Shown here piece after piece: positions 22,901 through 34,600 of a stretch of 64,000 nt of DNA. The stretch is from Tubulanus polymorphus (Eukaryota > Nemertea > Palaeonemertea > Tubulaniformes > Tubulanidae). The notes below the pieces were generated by a model that did no database searches, was not told the origin of the DNA, and worked only from the letters and a program-made list of their open reading frames with translations. The first letter of the stretch is position 1. Each line of letters starts with the position of its first letter. A program made the position numbers and the translations under genes. The stretch covers positions 1,857,631-1,921,630 of the forward strand of contig NC_134033.1 in the NCBI RefSeq assembly GCF_964204645.1, read 5' to 3'.

Positions 22901-23765
22901 ACTAATTACCGATTTGCGGGCCGGATTCCGAGGAAAATTCTCAAATTCTGGAAACTGTTCTGAAACGTTTGAACCAAACAATTTTTCTATAAAAGAATGA
23001 GCCTTAAAAGAGTAAACTTGAATCGGAATATTTCTAGTATGGTCGGTGAGAGAGCGACAGGTGTTTGTATGTTCCCTGATTATTTGCGCGCAATTAGAAT
23101 ATATTGAAGAGAAAATATGTACATTTTGTCAATTCAGATGATAAATCATCATTCCAAAATGCAAATAAATAATCAATTCTGCATATAAATACTATATTGA
23201 TTGATAAGTAAGTGAATTTAAGCTAAAAAGAAATATAAGAAATATGTTACCTAAAAATTAAGGCAATATCATACAAAATTCATAAAGTATTCATAGTATC
23301 ATATTTAATCAGAATTAGACGACACACTGGTCCGTATTGTACGTAATAAGTAAATTAAAATTCCGGTGGTAAATATGCGCCACTATTTTAGTTCACAGAA
23401 ATTCCGCTTTTGTAATTTCTAGGGGCAGCACTGTACGGAAAATATCTGACTCAGCCTCGCAATCTTACTGTGGCATGCGAGTAATAAAGATATTTTTTTT
23501 AGCCGAATTTCATTCAATGTTTAATACGATTCCATTGTATATGGATATTTCTACTCTCATTTAGGGTTTTTTGAAGGGGATCATCTTTTTAAAACGAACT
23601 TCAAACCATTTTTGATAGAACTCTTTTGTCAGCGGAATGTATTAGCATCCGGTAAAGCGATAGGCTCACATGCCAAAGGAAGAATTTCAAGCAAATTAAA
23701 TTTTATTCTCTAAAATAGTGCATTCAACAACCACTAAGACTGTAACCAGGAAAAAATGCTCTGAA
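19979..23765. repeat. 3.4-kb tandem unit, copy 2 (longer)
   Basis: A head-to-tail second copy of 16572-19975. It is about 380 bp longer, mainly because its 23-bp array has grown. Differences are scattered substitutions and small indels in all parts, with no coding-like pattern. A fragment of a third boundary (23770-23870) resembles 19184-19250, so the duplication may be nested. Confidence 0.75.
21465..22175. repeat. 23-bp G-rich minisatellite, expanded version
   Basis: About 30 units of the same family as 18115-18335, with G runs of 3-6 and a higher-order repeat: the segment 21,490-21,735 is repeated at about 21,770-22,000. It has strong G-quadruplex potential on the plus strand. The 250-residue proline-rich minus-strand frames are artefacts of the repeat. 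Confidence 0.85.
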
Positions 23766-24015
23766 ACTATTAAAGAAACAATCTTCTATGAAAGAATTAG
23801 GCTTAAGAGTACATTTGAATCGGGGTATTTCTAGTATAGTCGGGGAGAGAGCGACAGGCGTTTTGACCCCAGTATCCAAGGTACTATAAAAGTCTTTTTT
23901 AGACGATCACGATTCTAAACCTGATCCAAAAACCGGTCATCAAGTGAGCACAGGCATTTATTGCTAACTATTTCATACATCTAACTATTTTTTCTAATCG
24001 TACGGAACCAACTGA

Positions 24016-24149
24016 TCAGTATTTGCGTGTGTTGTGTTTGGTGTCATCGAGATGAACATTGAGTCTGTCGTCGGGTGGACCGAGGCCGAATGTATTGAAC
24101 AGGGCCGCGTAGAAAGCGATTGATGCCGGGATACTGTTCGTTTCGTCGG
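24016..24149 (-). CDS. Lone terminal exon of an unrecognised protein
   Basis: On the minus strand an AG acceptor preceded by a T-rich tract (TTATTTTCCAG) opens an exon that reads 43 residues to TGA at 24016. It has well-mixed, protein-like composition, including SIAFYAALFNTFGLGPPDDR and a charged end with Asp-Asp-Thr-Lys-His. Exon phase is 1. I see no convincing partner exon in the next 2.5 kb on this strand, so this is either the last exon of a gene with long introns or a captured fragment. I do not recognise the family. Confidence 0.45.
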
Positions 24150-24159
24150 CTGGAAAATA

Positions 24160-26640
24160 ACGAAGCTGACTCCCGTGATTTCTTACCGGCAAGTGCGGCG
24201 GTTAAATGGCACGAGCAAAGATAACTTCATCAAAAATACTCGGCTTGTTCACAATGCCGCTTCAAATTATGCCTTGAATGAGCCGAAACCTGCCGAACTG
24301 AGTGAGTCTGAGGAGATGAAAGAACTCTTTAACACAACGAACGGCAAAAAACCTCAGAGATTCTTTCTATTGTCCGCTAACCACGTCAGATAAGAAACGA
24401 TCTAGCCCTGGCAAGCGAGGAAAAGGTCCCGTTTTGCTATGGCAAACGAGACAAAATTTTACACACATGTTAAATATATACGGATACAGAAAAAGAACGA
24501 AAATGAATACCAACTTACCACTCAGTTTGATGACACGAATCCCTAGAATGTTCTATTTGGTGACGCTTAGACCTCAGGGCCGTAGGAGGAGCGGGGGAGT
24601 TTAGTCCTATCTTATTCCCATACGGAAAATCCCACATGTATTCATCTTGGTCAGTCAATATTATCCTGAATCTCTGCTAATTCAAACTGCACCACACGGT
24701 CCACACACGGTAGATATTCTCCCAAATCCCTTCGTGTCGTAAGGCAGTATATATAAGTTTAAGTTACCGTAAGAGGAGCGGGGAGTTTAGTGTATAGAAT
24801 GTATATAGGTTAATCGCGTCTGTCCCGGTCACGGTTCCATTGAGTCGTACGAGGCGGAATATGAAACTTCAATCTCCAAACGAATAGGCATGTTAATAAA
24901 CATAAAATTAATGTTGAATCATAATTTCATTGAAGTATTCACCATGTTAAGACAATTCCTTGATAGCTTTCATCTAGCAGATTTCCACCAGCACCACAGT
25001 GGTCAAGATGGCGAAAAGGGAATAAAATCTGGGCTATCCCGGGTTCGAATCCAATCTAGAACTCATGCCGATTCAGGGCCGGATATCCGATGTTCGAAGA
25101 CCCTAATCACTCCGCTTATGTTTAACTGTAACAGCTATCTTTTGTCCAAAATGGAAAACAAAAATCCAAAACCAAATCTAAGATTTATAATATACTGTTT
25201 TTTATTTAGTATCAAAATTTAGTATCAAAAGATTTTTGGTCGATTTTCTTCAGTTGTCAACCGTAAAATATGCGTCTTTTTTAACACTTGTTTACTTTAA
25301 AAATAGATGCTCACAATATTCGTCATCAAATGCGTACATTGTAAAAACCTTATCATCATCATCGCGATAATGATGCCAGATGAAACAAATCCGACATCAT
25401 AAACAATACAAAGAATTAAATTCTGCTTTTAACTTACCCCATCTTTTTTCTTGAGACCCAACATTAAATTGCAGATATCAATTTATAGCAGCCCGGAGCC
25501 TGCCTCCCTCGGCCTCGGTCATGCAGCCCCTCAGACACTCAATACATTGCCGATTTCCTTCTTCAAATTTTTGATCGTCAAGACTTCTCTCAAATAATTA
25601 GTTTGTAATCAAATAGACATCGTTAAAGATCAACTCGATGTTGGTTGAAATATTTTTTGTAACACTATTCATCAAGTCAGATATCACACTACTCGACTAA
25701 GCAAATCTTTAGTTCAGAGGAAATTCCAAAAGATGACAATCTGTGAATCTATGGGCGCTGTCTGGATAAACAGGGGTGCCCTAGGTCCAAACTCGTTTTA
25801 CTGCTGCTGAGTTGTCCTAGGTTCGAAACCGGTTTACTGCTGGAGGGAGGTCCTAGTTTTCCATAAAACAAACGATGAAATCTTATTTGTCCAGATGAAT
25901 CTTTTATTCAATTCCGATAACCACAATTGATTTCCTAATTTGCATAATTGATACATATATTAAAAATGTCAAGATTACATCAGACTTGTTATTTAGATAA
26001 TACAGACCTATCTATAGATTATACATAAACATATCTTAGATTACAGACTTAATAACTACATTACATAGACTTGATTTGTAGATTACTAAGACATCTTAGA
26101 TTACAGACTTAATAACTATAGATTAAATTACATAGACTTGATATGTAGATTACTTAGACATCTTAGATTACATAGACTTGATATCTATAGATTAAATTAC
26201 ATAGACTTGATATGTAGATTAGATAGACATCTGTTATATTACATAGAATTTATATGTAGATTACATGTATTTGATTTGCAGACAATAACCAGTAGGTCTA
26301 ACGCGCTGACAGGACGTCTCACCATGCTATCAGGTTCGAATCCTGAAATTCAGTGGCTCACACAGGACCCGGGCTTGAATCGAGAGTTAAGCCGGGTGTA
26401 GGTCGCAGTGAGTAACAAGCCGTCGCAAGACCGACCTATAGTGAGTTAACTCCTATTCAAACAGGGGCACGAATTTCAAACCCGAATTGTAGAACTGGTC
26501 CTGAATCGAGTGGCAAACGCGACTATGCTTACTAAGGCAATCTAACGGATCCACCACGTGGCTCTAGTAAAGTAGGATTTAAGAATCTGTTTAAAAAGCC
26601 TAAAAGCGATTTAAAGTTTATGTATCACTAAAACTCATCA
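24160..26640. other. Intergenic stretch, mostly without gene
   Basis: A 72-codon plus-strand frame (24175-24393) has fairly protein-like composition but no recognised motif. Repeated GGAGCGGGGGAGTTTAG occurs near 24589 and 24776. B-box-like GGTTCGAATCC motifs at 25046 and 26332 mark probable SINE fragments. The second sits in a perfect five-base T-stem (TCAGG/CCTGA) but has no full cloverleaf. The minus strand near 25580-25480 has a short cysteine-containing frame (RQCIECLRGCMTEAEGG) too weak to call. Confidence 0.4.
25960..26285. repeat. AT-rich minisatellite (ATTACATAGACTTGATATGT units)
   Basis: Imperfect tandem and interleaved copies of TTACATAGACTTGATATGTA and GATTACTTAGACATCTTA, seven or more in all. 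No gene. Confidence 0.75.
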
Positions 26641-26646
26641 CATATT

Positions 26647-29621
26647 TTAACCGTCCAGAAACGCGCCGAGAATCACTCCAACAATTATTAACAAATTCAT
26701 CCTGTAGATGACAGCACTGTTACAATAGTTGAAATCGTCGCAGCAAAAAACATAGAAATTGTCTTCATTTTGTGTTACAGCGCCACTTTGCACCAATTTA
26801 CAATTCTCATCAGTTTTAAGCATACAGCCTCGAATGAAATAACTAGCTGATTTTTCTTTATCGGCTATCTTCTAAAAATAAGAAGACATACATTCAATTG
26901 ATGGCGCTGAGACTAGGAGCTACACACGTGATCTCCTAAAGTCTACACTTTATTGATAAATCGCTAAAAAAAAGTCTTCCTTACCTCATTTGAATCAGAG
27001 AAAAGAAAGAGACTCAATTCTAAATTAATTTCAACAATATGTTTCCATGCCTACCATTTGAAATCATGTTCAAATCATCTTAATTCATGGTTCGTTGGCA
27101 TGAGAATGCAGGAAAAACAATGTTAGATTTTGAGAAATGGCTGTTCTTTTCTCATTTCAACATGAGAAATGAAGACTTTTTGACAATCCTTCAATACTAG
27201 TGTAAGTCAATGGATATAGAAACAATGGTACATATTTAAGGGGTTGTGTTAAAAAGTATCACTGCTTAGAAATTAATCCCATTTCACGAGGATTGGTGCG
27301 GGTGAGTTTCTATTTAAAAACGTTGGTTACACTTTGGAAAGATAATATACTGTCTGTCACACCTGCTCTCCGTGCGACGTTTTGGTCCGTAATTTCGTTA
27401 ATAGTGAGTTTATCTGTACATATTATGCATCAATTTGTCCGGTAAGGAATTTGCATTCAGATATAAATCATGAATTGGCATAAATTTGTTTGCGTTTTCA
27501 TCTATCGGCGATCGTTTACCTAGCATACGCTCGCGTAATGCTGAAAACAACTTTTGCGGCCCGTAACGTGGCGCCACCTACTGTATTTTGTTAAGCTAAT
27601 GAATAGGTGATGACGTATCTTCGACTCCCGTAGCGCAGTGCATTACGAAGTTTTGAATAGACAAAACACTTACCACACAGGTATGACCAATGGGACATGC
27701 GGTGCCTTTTACGTTTGTCTTGTAGGACTCGAGCTTGGCGTTAACTAATTTCTCACCAGTCGAGGTACCTTCATATATAGTTTTTTTACACTCGTTCATC
27801 GACGAAGAGTCTTCGATTACAGAAATTCCAACTGACAACAAAAAGTAGACGAATTTACTTTATCGATGTAGAAAGTTTTAATCTAAATTTCTATATCCTA
27901 AACTCACCCTTTTTGGCGAAGGCATTCAGCGGACCGAATCCGGATGAAGAGCCATGATCGTACCAGCAGGATGCGCATGTCAGATTTGAAAGAGCTGTTC
28001 CTGAAAAGAAAAAATTAAATCAGCGTCTCTAACACTGAATTGTGTATATATAATTTTCTTACCAGCTGCGCTACGAGGACGTGGACAAACCGTGCGCGAG
28101 TCCACCCCCGGTCGACTAGGAAAAAGAAAGGGCGAAAAGAAAATAACCGACCAACTGGATATTGCTGGCTGGAAACCGCTCGTGAAAATGCTTTCCGCAG
28201 CGGTTTCAAGCTATGCCACCGAAAAAAAAACACTCGCGAAAACGGTCAAACTGCGGTAGCGGTTTCCAGCTACCGGCAACAATTTCCAGTTATTGCATGC
28301 AATAGTCCACTAGAAACCGACAAACGCGTGCCGTTAAGCCGGGCGTACGTACACAACCACCAGCGATGATCGCCTCGCAAAGACCCACCGACCTCGAAGG
28401 GACGTGGACAGTACTAATCATACACATATGCCCTCAAAGATAGAACCGAATGCGCTCGACCAAAACGCCGTCAAACTCAACATAACGATGTCGGCAGAGG
28501 GTATGAAAAAGCTACGAAAGAATATACGGATATACGTTTGCGATCAGCCGAAACACCAAATCTTACCAAAACCTCTAGCATTGAACCCACTCGCAACGGA
28601 CTCAGGGCGAACAAAAATAGAATTGGGGCCGGCGCAGGAAAACCCTGTTAATGCTTATGCGCAGTAAAACGCTGTAAGCTAACCATTGCTATCGTGTGGC
28701 CTCTCATTATAACCTGGTTAAGCCAAACCACGGATACGCCACTAACCAATGTTTTCCTGCGCCCGCCCGTTTGACCAAAACGTTTAGTTGGGGAACATGA
28801 GCGTATCTCATCGCCCGATAGCGGCAAATTTATAAACCGCTCGTGTGGCCACTGACGGCGACGACGATTTCGTCGGCCGACTCGATCGCCCGGCGAAAAG
28901 CCCGTATCAAACATGTTTGATACTTTCGCTCGATTATTTACGCCGTCGGATCGGCCGCAAAATTCACTCGTCTGCCAGCACTCGGTGAATTCCGCCGAGC
29001 GATCCATTTATATCAACCAATAGGATGCATTGTTGATATCATGCGACTTGTTAACCCTCTCGCACTAAGTGGCGGTCGCTGACTTCGGTTCGCCAAATTT
29101 CGGTTTGATCGCTACGTGTGCTTCTCGTATCGGGCGTTAAATTCGTCGGCGAAATCGCTGGCGAATTTAATCGGCGCGCGATCGGGCGAAAAAATACCCT
29201 CGTGTGTCCTTTAGACCAGGGCCTCTCAGTTAGGTCTCAGGCATACTTAACAACGACGATACCCAGAACGGCAGGCTACAAATAACTTCGAAACTTGCCT
29301 TAAACTATACACAGGCCTATGTTAAAACAGGTCGATAGCGACATGGAACACGGGAAGGAGATCCACCCTCCTTACCGTAGTCATTTAAACAAACAGAAAA
29401 AACATCTGATATATATTATGATTTTTAGTCGATATATCAACGTAAGTTCGAACCACGATTTAAAATCTTTTCCGTAAATCTTTACTTTTCACACCAGTAA
29501 ACATCTAATCGACAGTCCCCCCCCCCGCCAGTTTTCAACAATCATTTACTGAGTAATTACCTTGAGCCAACAACAGAATCTGTAAAACTGCCGCCACAAA
29601 CATAATCTGTAACTGATCCAT
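26647..29621 (-). CDS. LU-domain (Ly6/uPAR, three-finger) GPI-type surface protein, four exons, 178 aa
   Basis: Minus-strand exons 29621-29561, 28000-27908, 27831-27674 and 26871-26647 join in frame (phases 1, 1, 0) with GT-AG borders. Exon 1 is a signal peptide (MDQLQIMFVAAVLQILLLAQ). The mature part has ten cysteines: Cys29-x-x-Cys32, Cys66, Cys97, Cys103, Cys120, Cys128, Cys147-Cys148 and Cys154-Asn155. The ending CCDDFNYCN is the hallmark of the LU fold. After Cys154 comes a hydrophobic segment (about 163-176), as expected for a signal that directs GPI anchoring. Asn26-Leu-Thr is a possible glycosylation site. The spacing Cys32 to Cys66 and Cys66 to Cys97 is long for the family, so the fingers would be extended. 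In this fold the fingers bind proteins at the cell surface; the partner cannot be inferred. Intron 1 is 1.6 kb and carries a GC-rich insertion. Confidence 0.82.
27030..27220. mobile_element. Fragment related to the foldback element at 85-448
   Basis: Shares ATGTTTCCATGCCTACCA (in reverse orientation) and GAAGACTTTTTGACAATCCTTCAATAC with the loop of the left-edge foldback element. Located in intron 3 of the LU gene. Confidence 0.45.
28080..29220. other. GC-rich block in intron 1 of the LU gene, probably a mobile element relic
   Basis: This stretch is clearly richer in G and C than its surroundings and repeats short phrases such as CGTGTGGCC and GGCGCAGGAAAACCCTG (inverted near 28755). It begins by a tRNA A-box-like TAGCGCAGCTGGTAAG on the minus strand (28083-28068). 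Reading frames (for example 29007-28648 on minus) have no recognised domain. Different composition from the flanks suggests an inserted element. Confidence 0.35.
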
Positions 29622-29639
29622 CCTGTTATCTTCAGTAGA

Positions 29640-29720
29640 GTCGTTTAGTATCAACTGTATAACTGCTGTCGTCTGTCTCCAGTAGAACTGCTGTCGTCTG
29701 TCTCCAGTAGAACTGCTGTC
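29640..29720. repeat. 25-bp tandem repeat, three copies, just upstream of the LU start codon
   Basis: Units of ACTGCTGTCGTCTGTCTCCA plus GTAGA, in the presumed 5' UTR or promoter of the LU gene. Confidence 0.75.
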
Positions 29721-29734
29721 GTCCGTTCACACAG

Positions 29735-30300
29735 GGTTTGTGTCCCAGTCTTCCTAGTTTGTGCTGTTTTGTGGTCCTCGTCTCACCCCGGAAACTGCAC
29801 AAGCTTCCAAAACAATTTATGATATAGAAATCTATTGATATATTTTCGCAATGATTCATCAGTCCAATCAATGTATGCTTATCTATGATTAAAAATTCCT
29901 GAATCTGGACTCCCAAACATTTCATAATTGTAAAATAGAAATGCCCCCAACAATGACACTCATCGACTAGCTAGGAAATATTTAAATGACAAGTGTTAAA
30001 TGCATCAAGGGACGTAGATCGCGGGCCCAGGAAGAAGAATCTTAATTGAATTTATGAAATAGATATTTGTGTCCCCTCTTCCCGGTGTGTGCTGTTTTGT
30101 GGCCCTCGTCTCACCCCGGAAACTGCGCAGGCTTCACAAAGAATTCTAAATCTATAGAAATCGAGAATTGATTAGTTCAATCAATGAATTTATATCTGAA
30201 ATGAAACATTTCATTATTGTAAAATTCTTCCGACAAAATAGAAATAACCCCTATCAACTTCACTTTAGGACTAAGGAAATCATCTTAACTTCAATATCTT
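29735..30300. repeat. Duplicated 5' flank of the LU gene
   Basis: 29735-29960 and about 30070-30300 are diverged direct copies, both containing GTGCTGTTTTGTGG and CCTCGTCTCACCCCGGAAAC. The distal copy lacks a following first exon. Confidence 0.65.
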
Positions 30301-30556
30301 AACGAATACATTTCAAATATATGAAGTTGATATATCAGATATTCTACCATCATTAAAATGAATCTTAAACCTATTTGCAATAGACTTTCAACTAATTCAA
30401 TGTGTACGGTTTGCGGACTTAGCTAAGTCGAGAGTCAAATCACTGGTGCAAATTAATAGGAATTGGGAGCATTTTTACTTTATGTAGAATAAAAATATTT
30501 CAAACTGAATTTTTTTAAACAAATCTTTTTTGCAACCAAGTATGTGAAGTGTATAT

Positions 30557-31207
<651 letters not shown>

Positions 31208-31724
31208 CAGCAGCAGCACCACCAGCAGACCCAGTATCATCAGCACCACCAGCACCAGCACCAGAACCAGCACTAGCATTTCCAGCGAGGCAAACTGTTT
31301 TTCTTACTTAAATTTAATTTCTAGTCATCAGGAATGATAAATAGAGGCTGCTTTAAACCACTGCTCGAGCGGATAAGATAATACTTCGAAAAGTTGCATG
31401 ATTCATGACACTGTCATATGTTTGAGCTGCTCGTTTTATCACCGGGATTCGCGAACACGCGACCCCGATATTGAAAACCATCAGAAAATGCAAATATTTG
31501 ACAAACAAGCGAGAATTTACCGACGAGTTCTTATATTCCCCCGGAGAATGGATAAGATACGGTATCGGTAATATACGACAAGACATCGCTTTTTACGTCC
31601 TTATGAATATAATCGGATTATAGCTAGCGGATATATTATAGCTCTCTGAACCGTGGAACCGAGCGGACCGCTGGAGTTCGTAATCATAATTTCTATCTAC
31701 GTGTACTTTTAATAGGCTTTATCG

Positions 31725-32600
31725 GGATATCTGCGATACGGGATATCGACAAATTCAAGTTCTTAAATTACTCGTTTGATGGCGCTAGTCAGAACCGTGG
31801 TTAGAGCGAAATAAATAAAACTAAACCTAAAATTTGGACCTAAATCCGCCATGTTCTAGTTCATTTGCAATGAAAATCTCTCGCTTCAAGTTTTCAATGA
31901 GCGATATTTTACTTACTATATATCGTCACGCATAATCCTTTAAATATGATATCCTACCGCTACGTTGGATATGATAAAACCTCACTGCAAAGGCTAGAAA
32001 TCACTATAAATGTCCTAAAATTATCAAAAAAACATTTTGCAACTGCTGACGATGCAAAGACTGGTTGCCAGGTATCACATGGTGGCAGCACTTGACGGCC
32101 CAATTTGAATTGTTGGTTCGAGTCCTGGTAATTTTCATATTTTTATTATGAATCTACGAGTTTAGTTCTTCTAAAATCAATTTTATTTCATAATATTATT
32201 TTATATTTATCATTGTAGCCTGCAATAAATTAACCTTAAGAGTCTTGAACTCAACAACAAAGTGATGACACCCGGCACCAGTCATTACTTCCGTTAGCTG
32301 CTTCGAGCGTCATCGCTAAATTTGTTATTTTTGGTAGTTTTTTTTTGCATTTCTAGTAATCTTGAGCGTTCGAAGCGGGGTTTTATCGAATTCAACACAT
32401 TGTCAGGATATCATACTCAAAGGATTATACGTGCCATTGTATAGTAAGGAAAATATCGCTAACTAAAAACTTGAAGCGAGAGATTTTTATTGCAAATGAA
32501 CTAGAACATGGCGAATTTAGGTTCCAATTTCCGGTTCTGACTAGCGCCATCAAACGAGGATTTCAAGAACTTGAATTTGTCGATATCCCGTATTGCGCTG
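31725..32600. repeat. Long inverted repeat, arms about 320 bp
   Basis: 31725-32040 and 32275-32600 are reverse complements over most of their length, sharing CGGGATATCGACAAATTCAA and CTCGCTTCAAGTTTT. The spacer (about 235 bp) contains a tRNA-like stretch near 32065-32130. The reading frame 32471-32737 lies in the right arm and is not supported as a gene. A diverged single arm is at 46890-47225. Confidence 0.7.
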
Positions 32601-33087
32601 AGTTGTTTTTGATGTTCGGTCATGAAATGATTGGATGCAATTTAGTGACGTTTACTCGTCGGAAATCCTCGAGTTCAGTAGTGAATGATGTTTTGACGCG
32701 AGAGGCTTCCCGTCTCTCGCGTGTAACGATCAAATGATTACTGTGGGTTATGAGACAGATCAATGCTCACAGTATGAAGCAAAACGATTCTTGATTTATC
32801 CTTTATTTTCATAACGTGCGACATACAAAAATACACACGATTCAAGCCATGACCCACATTAAACTGTTTTTACATTCAATTCTGACCACTGGCAGTCGAG
32901 CAACCGCTAGAGGCGCTAGTAGTAAAATATAAAGTTACTTTCTCCACGAGTACCATACGACATCTACAATCGCATACATAATGACGTCACAAAGAGAATT
33001 TATGATTACAACCATATTCTATCCAGTTAATATGATGATGTGAAAAATGACGTCATAGGGAGATTTATGGGTGCAGCCATCTTGTTC

Positions 33088-34164
33088 TCATTGGCTTCGC
33101 GCGGAGGTCACTGAGTTTACGTGCGACAATGCGAAACCTCTATTCGTCACTCCGTTCTCCGACCCGAGCGTGCCACCGATGCACCCTCTATCGGGTATTA
33201 ATTCAAACATGGCCGACCGGAACTTGGTGCCGCTGATGACGTACAACAGGAAGTTGACGGCGTTGTTAAAGTAGGACAACAAATACAAACTGTCGTAAAT
33301 CATGTTTTGCGTGTCGTCGTTCAGATGATTGACATCGCAAAGAACGTAGATCGCGAAAGGGATCGTAGTGATCAAAAACGACGTATTCACCACCAGCAAC
33401 ATAACCGTCATACTAGTCAACCTCGAGCGCCGACTAGCGGCTGATGCCGACACTCGGTGGCTGTTGTACTCGACACGCCGGTTAATCCGGCGCACGCGCA
33501 GTATGATCGACACGTTACAGAAACTGATAATCAACCACGTGACCGAATAGACGGAGAAATCGATGTAAACCCAGATATTTTCGACGAAGTTGACGTAATG
33601 CGGCGTCGCGTAGCACCACGGCTTCGGTTCGTCCTCCATGTCAACAATAGTGATCGTTACGAACGCGTGGCTGTTTAGGGCGAATAACGCCAACGCCAAA
33701 CAGCCGACCATAATCCCGGCGTGTTTTAGCGAGAACCATCGTTTCGCTTTAGACGGCTGATAAACGGAAACGAAACGCTCGATGGCGATCAGCGCTAGGA
33801 TGCTGGACGAAAATTGCAACGTGAAATACATGAATACGGTTCTCAGTTTACAGATGACAGCACTCTCTTCGTAGAGACTGAATCCGCTGATCGCTTTAAT
33901 CCAAACGGGAAACAATCCGATCAACAAAGCTCCGTTATCGGAAAACGCGAGCACGATCAGTAGCATGCCCGTTGTGGACCTTCTCAACGCTTTAATCGCT
34001 AACAGGATCAGCGTGCTGGCGCTGTTTCCAAATACTCCGAGAATCACGACGAAAATGGCCGCGTAACAGTTTAGAAACGATATATACGCCTCGACCGACG
34101 GTTCGCGAGTCGGTCCGGGTTTAAGTAGCGTGTTATTCGTGTAATTAGCTGCCATGGTGGCCAT
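33088..34164 (-). CDS. Intronless class A (rhodopsin-type) G-protein-coupled receptor, 358 aa
   Basis: A seven-transmembrane receptor at the plasma membrane. After an N-terminus with two Asn-x-Thr sites, TM1 has GVFGNSAST, TM2 LAFSD, and the TM3 region Cys-Lys-Leu-Arg with IAIERF in the DRY position. TM4 follows, then an extracellular-loop Cys (PKPWCYATP) that can pair with the TM3 Cys. TM6 ends TTIPFAIYVL and lacks the CWxP tryptophan; TM7 has NNAVNFLLY in place of NPxxY. These changes and the missing introns fit the large peptide-type receptor sets of lophotrochozoans; the ligand is unknown. I chose the ATG at 34164. A second ATG at 34155 lies in an almost ideal GCCACCATGG context and may be the main start, giving 355 aa. 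The start lies in the end unit of a 72-bp tandem array. A minus-strand AATAAA lies about 290 bp past the stop. Confidence 0.88.
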   Translation of the reverse strand: MATMAANYTNNTLLKPGPTREPSVEAYISFLNCYAAIFVVILGVFGNSASTLILLAIKALRRSTTGMLLIVLAFSDNGALLIGLFPVWIKAISGFSLYEESAVICKLRTVFMYFTLQFSSSILALIAIERFVSVYQPSKAKRWFSLKHAGIMVGCLALALFALNSHAFVTITIVDMEDEPKPWCYATPHYVNFVENIWVYIDFSVYSVTWLIISFCNVSIILRVRRINRRVEYNSHRVSASAASRRSRLTSMTVMLLVVNTSFLITTIPFAIYVLCDVNHLNDDTQNMIYDSLYLLSYFNNAVNFLLYVISGTKFRSAMFELIPDRGCIGGTLGSENGVTNRGFALSHVNSVTSARSQ

Positions 34165-34204
34165 CTTTAAAAATACAAAATCCGTTGAGCCGAAAATTGA
34201 CAAT

Positions 34205-34600
34205 ATCTATTCTTCAGTACGAATAGCTGCCATAGCGGCGATCTTTAAATCCGTATTATTTGTGCACCGTTGAATATCTCATTTGTAAACGCGAATAGCT
34301 GCCATAGCGGCGATCTTTAAATCCATTTCATTTGTGCACCGATGAATATTTCATCTGTTAACATGAATAACTACCATAGCGGCGATCTTTGAATCCGCAT
34401 TATTGGCCCATCACTGGATATATCTATTTTTAAGACGGATGACTGCCATAGCGGCGATCTTCAAATCCATATTATTTCTCCATCGATGAATATCTCATTT
34501 GTCAACATGAATAACTGCCATAGCGGCGATCTTTAAATCCGATTTTGTGCATCGCGGGAATATTTCTCAGCGCGTTTAACTGCCATAGCGGCCGTGTTTA
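34205..34600. repeat. 72-bp tandem array carrying copies of the GPCR start region
   Basis: On the minus strand, ATGs equivalent to the receptor's ATG at 34155 occur at 34233, 34305, 34377, 34449, 34521 and 34586; four of the intervals are exactly 72 bp. Each unit reads AAAGATCGCCGCTATGGCAG or a close variant, aligned to AAAGATGGCCACCATGGCAG at the gene. Each upstream ATG starts a short frame (about 8-18 codons: MAAIRVYK, MAVIHVDK and similar) that then stops. Confidence 0.85.

Noticed and set aside
18980-22981. Conserved minus-strand frame MFGSNVSEQF... present in both 3.4-kb copies (19171-18980 and 22981-22790)
   Set aside because: Conservation is explained by the recent duplication; no motif is seen and the differences do not favour silent sites.
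25480-25600. Minus-strand cysteine-containing peptide frame (RQCIECLRGCMTEAEGG)
   Set aside because: Short, with a poor acceptor and no partner exon; too weak to call.
28648-29007. 119-residue minus-strand frame in the GC-rich block
   Set aside because: No domain seen; high GC lengthens chance frames. It could still be a mobile-element relic.
32471-32737. 88-residue plus-strand frame
   Set aside because: Lies in the right arm of the inverted repeat and the matching arm has no equivalent open frame.
34165-34203. N-terminal extension of the GPCR beyond the ATG at 34164
   Set aside because: There is no upstream ATG in this stretch; the frame is open only by chance into the repeat array.
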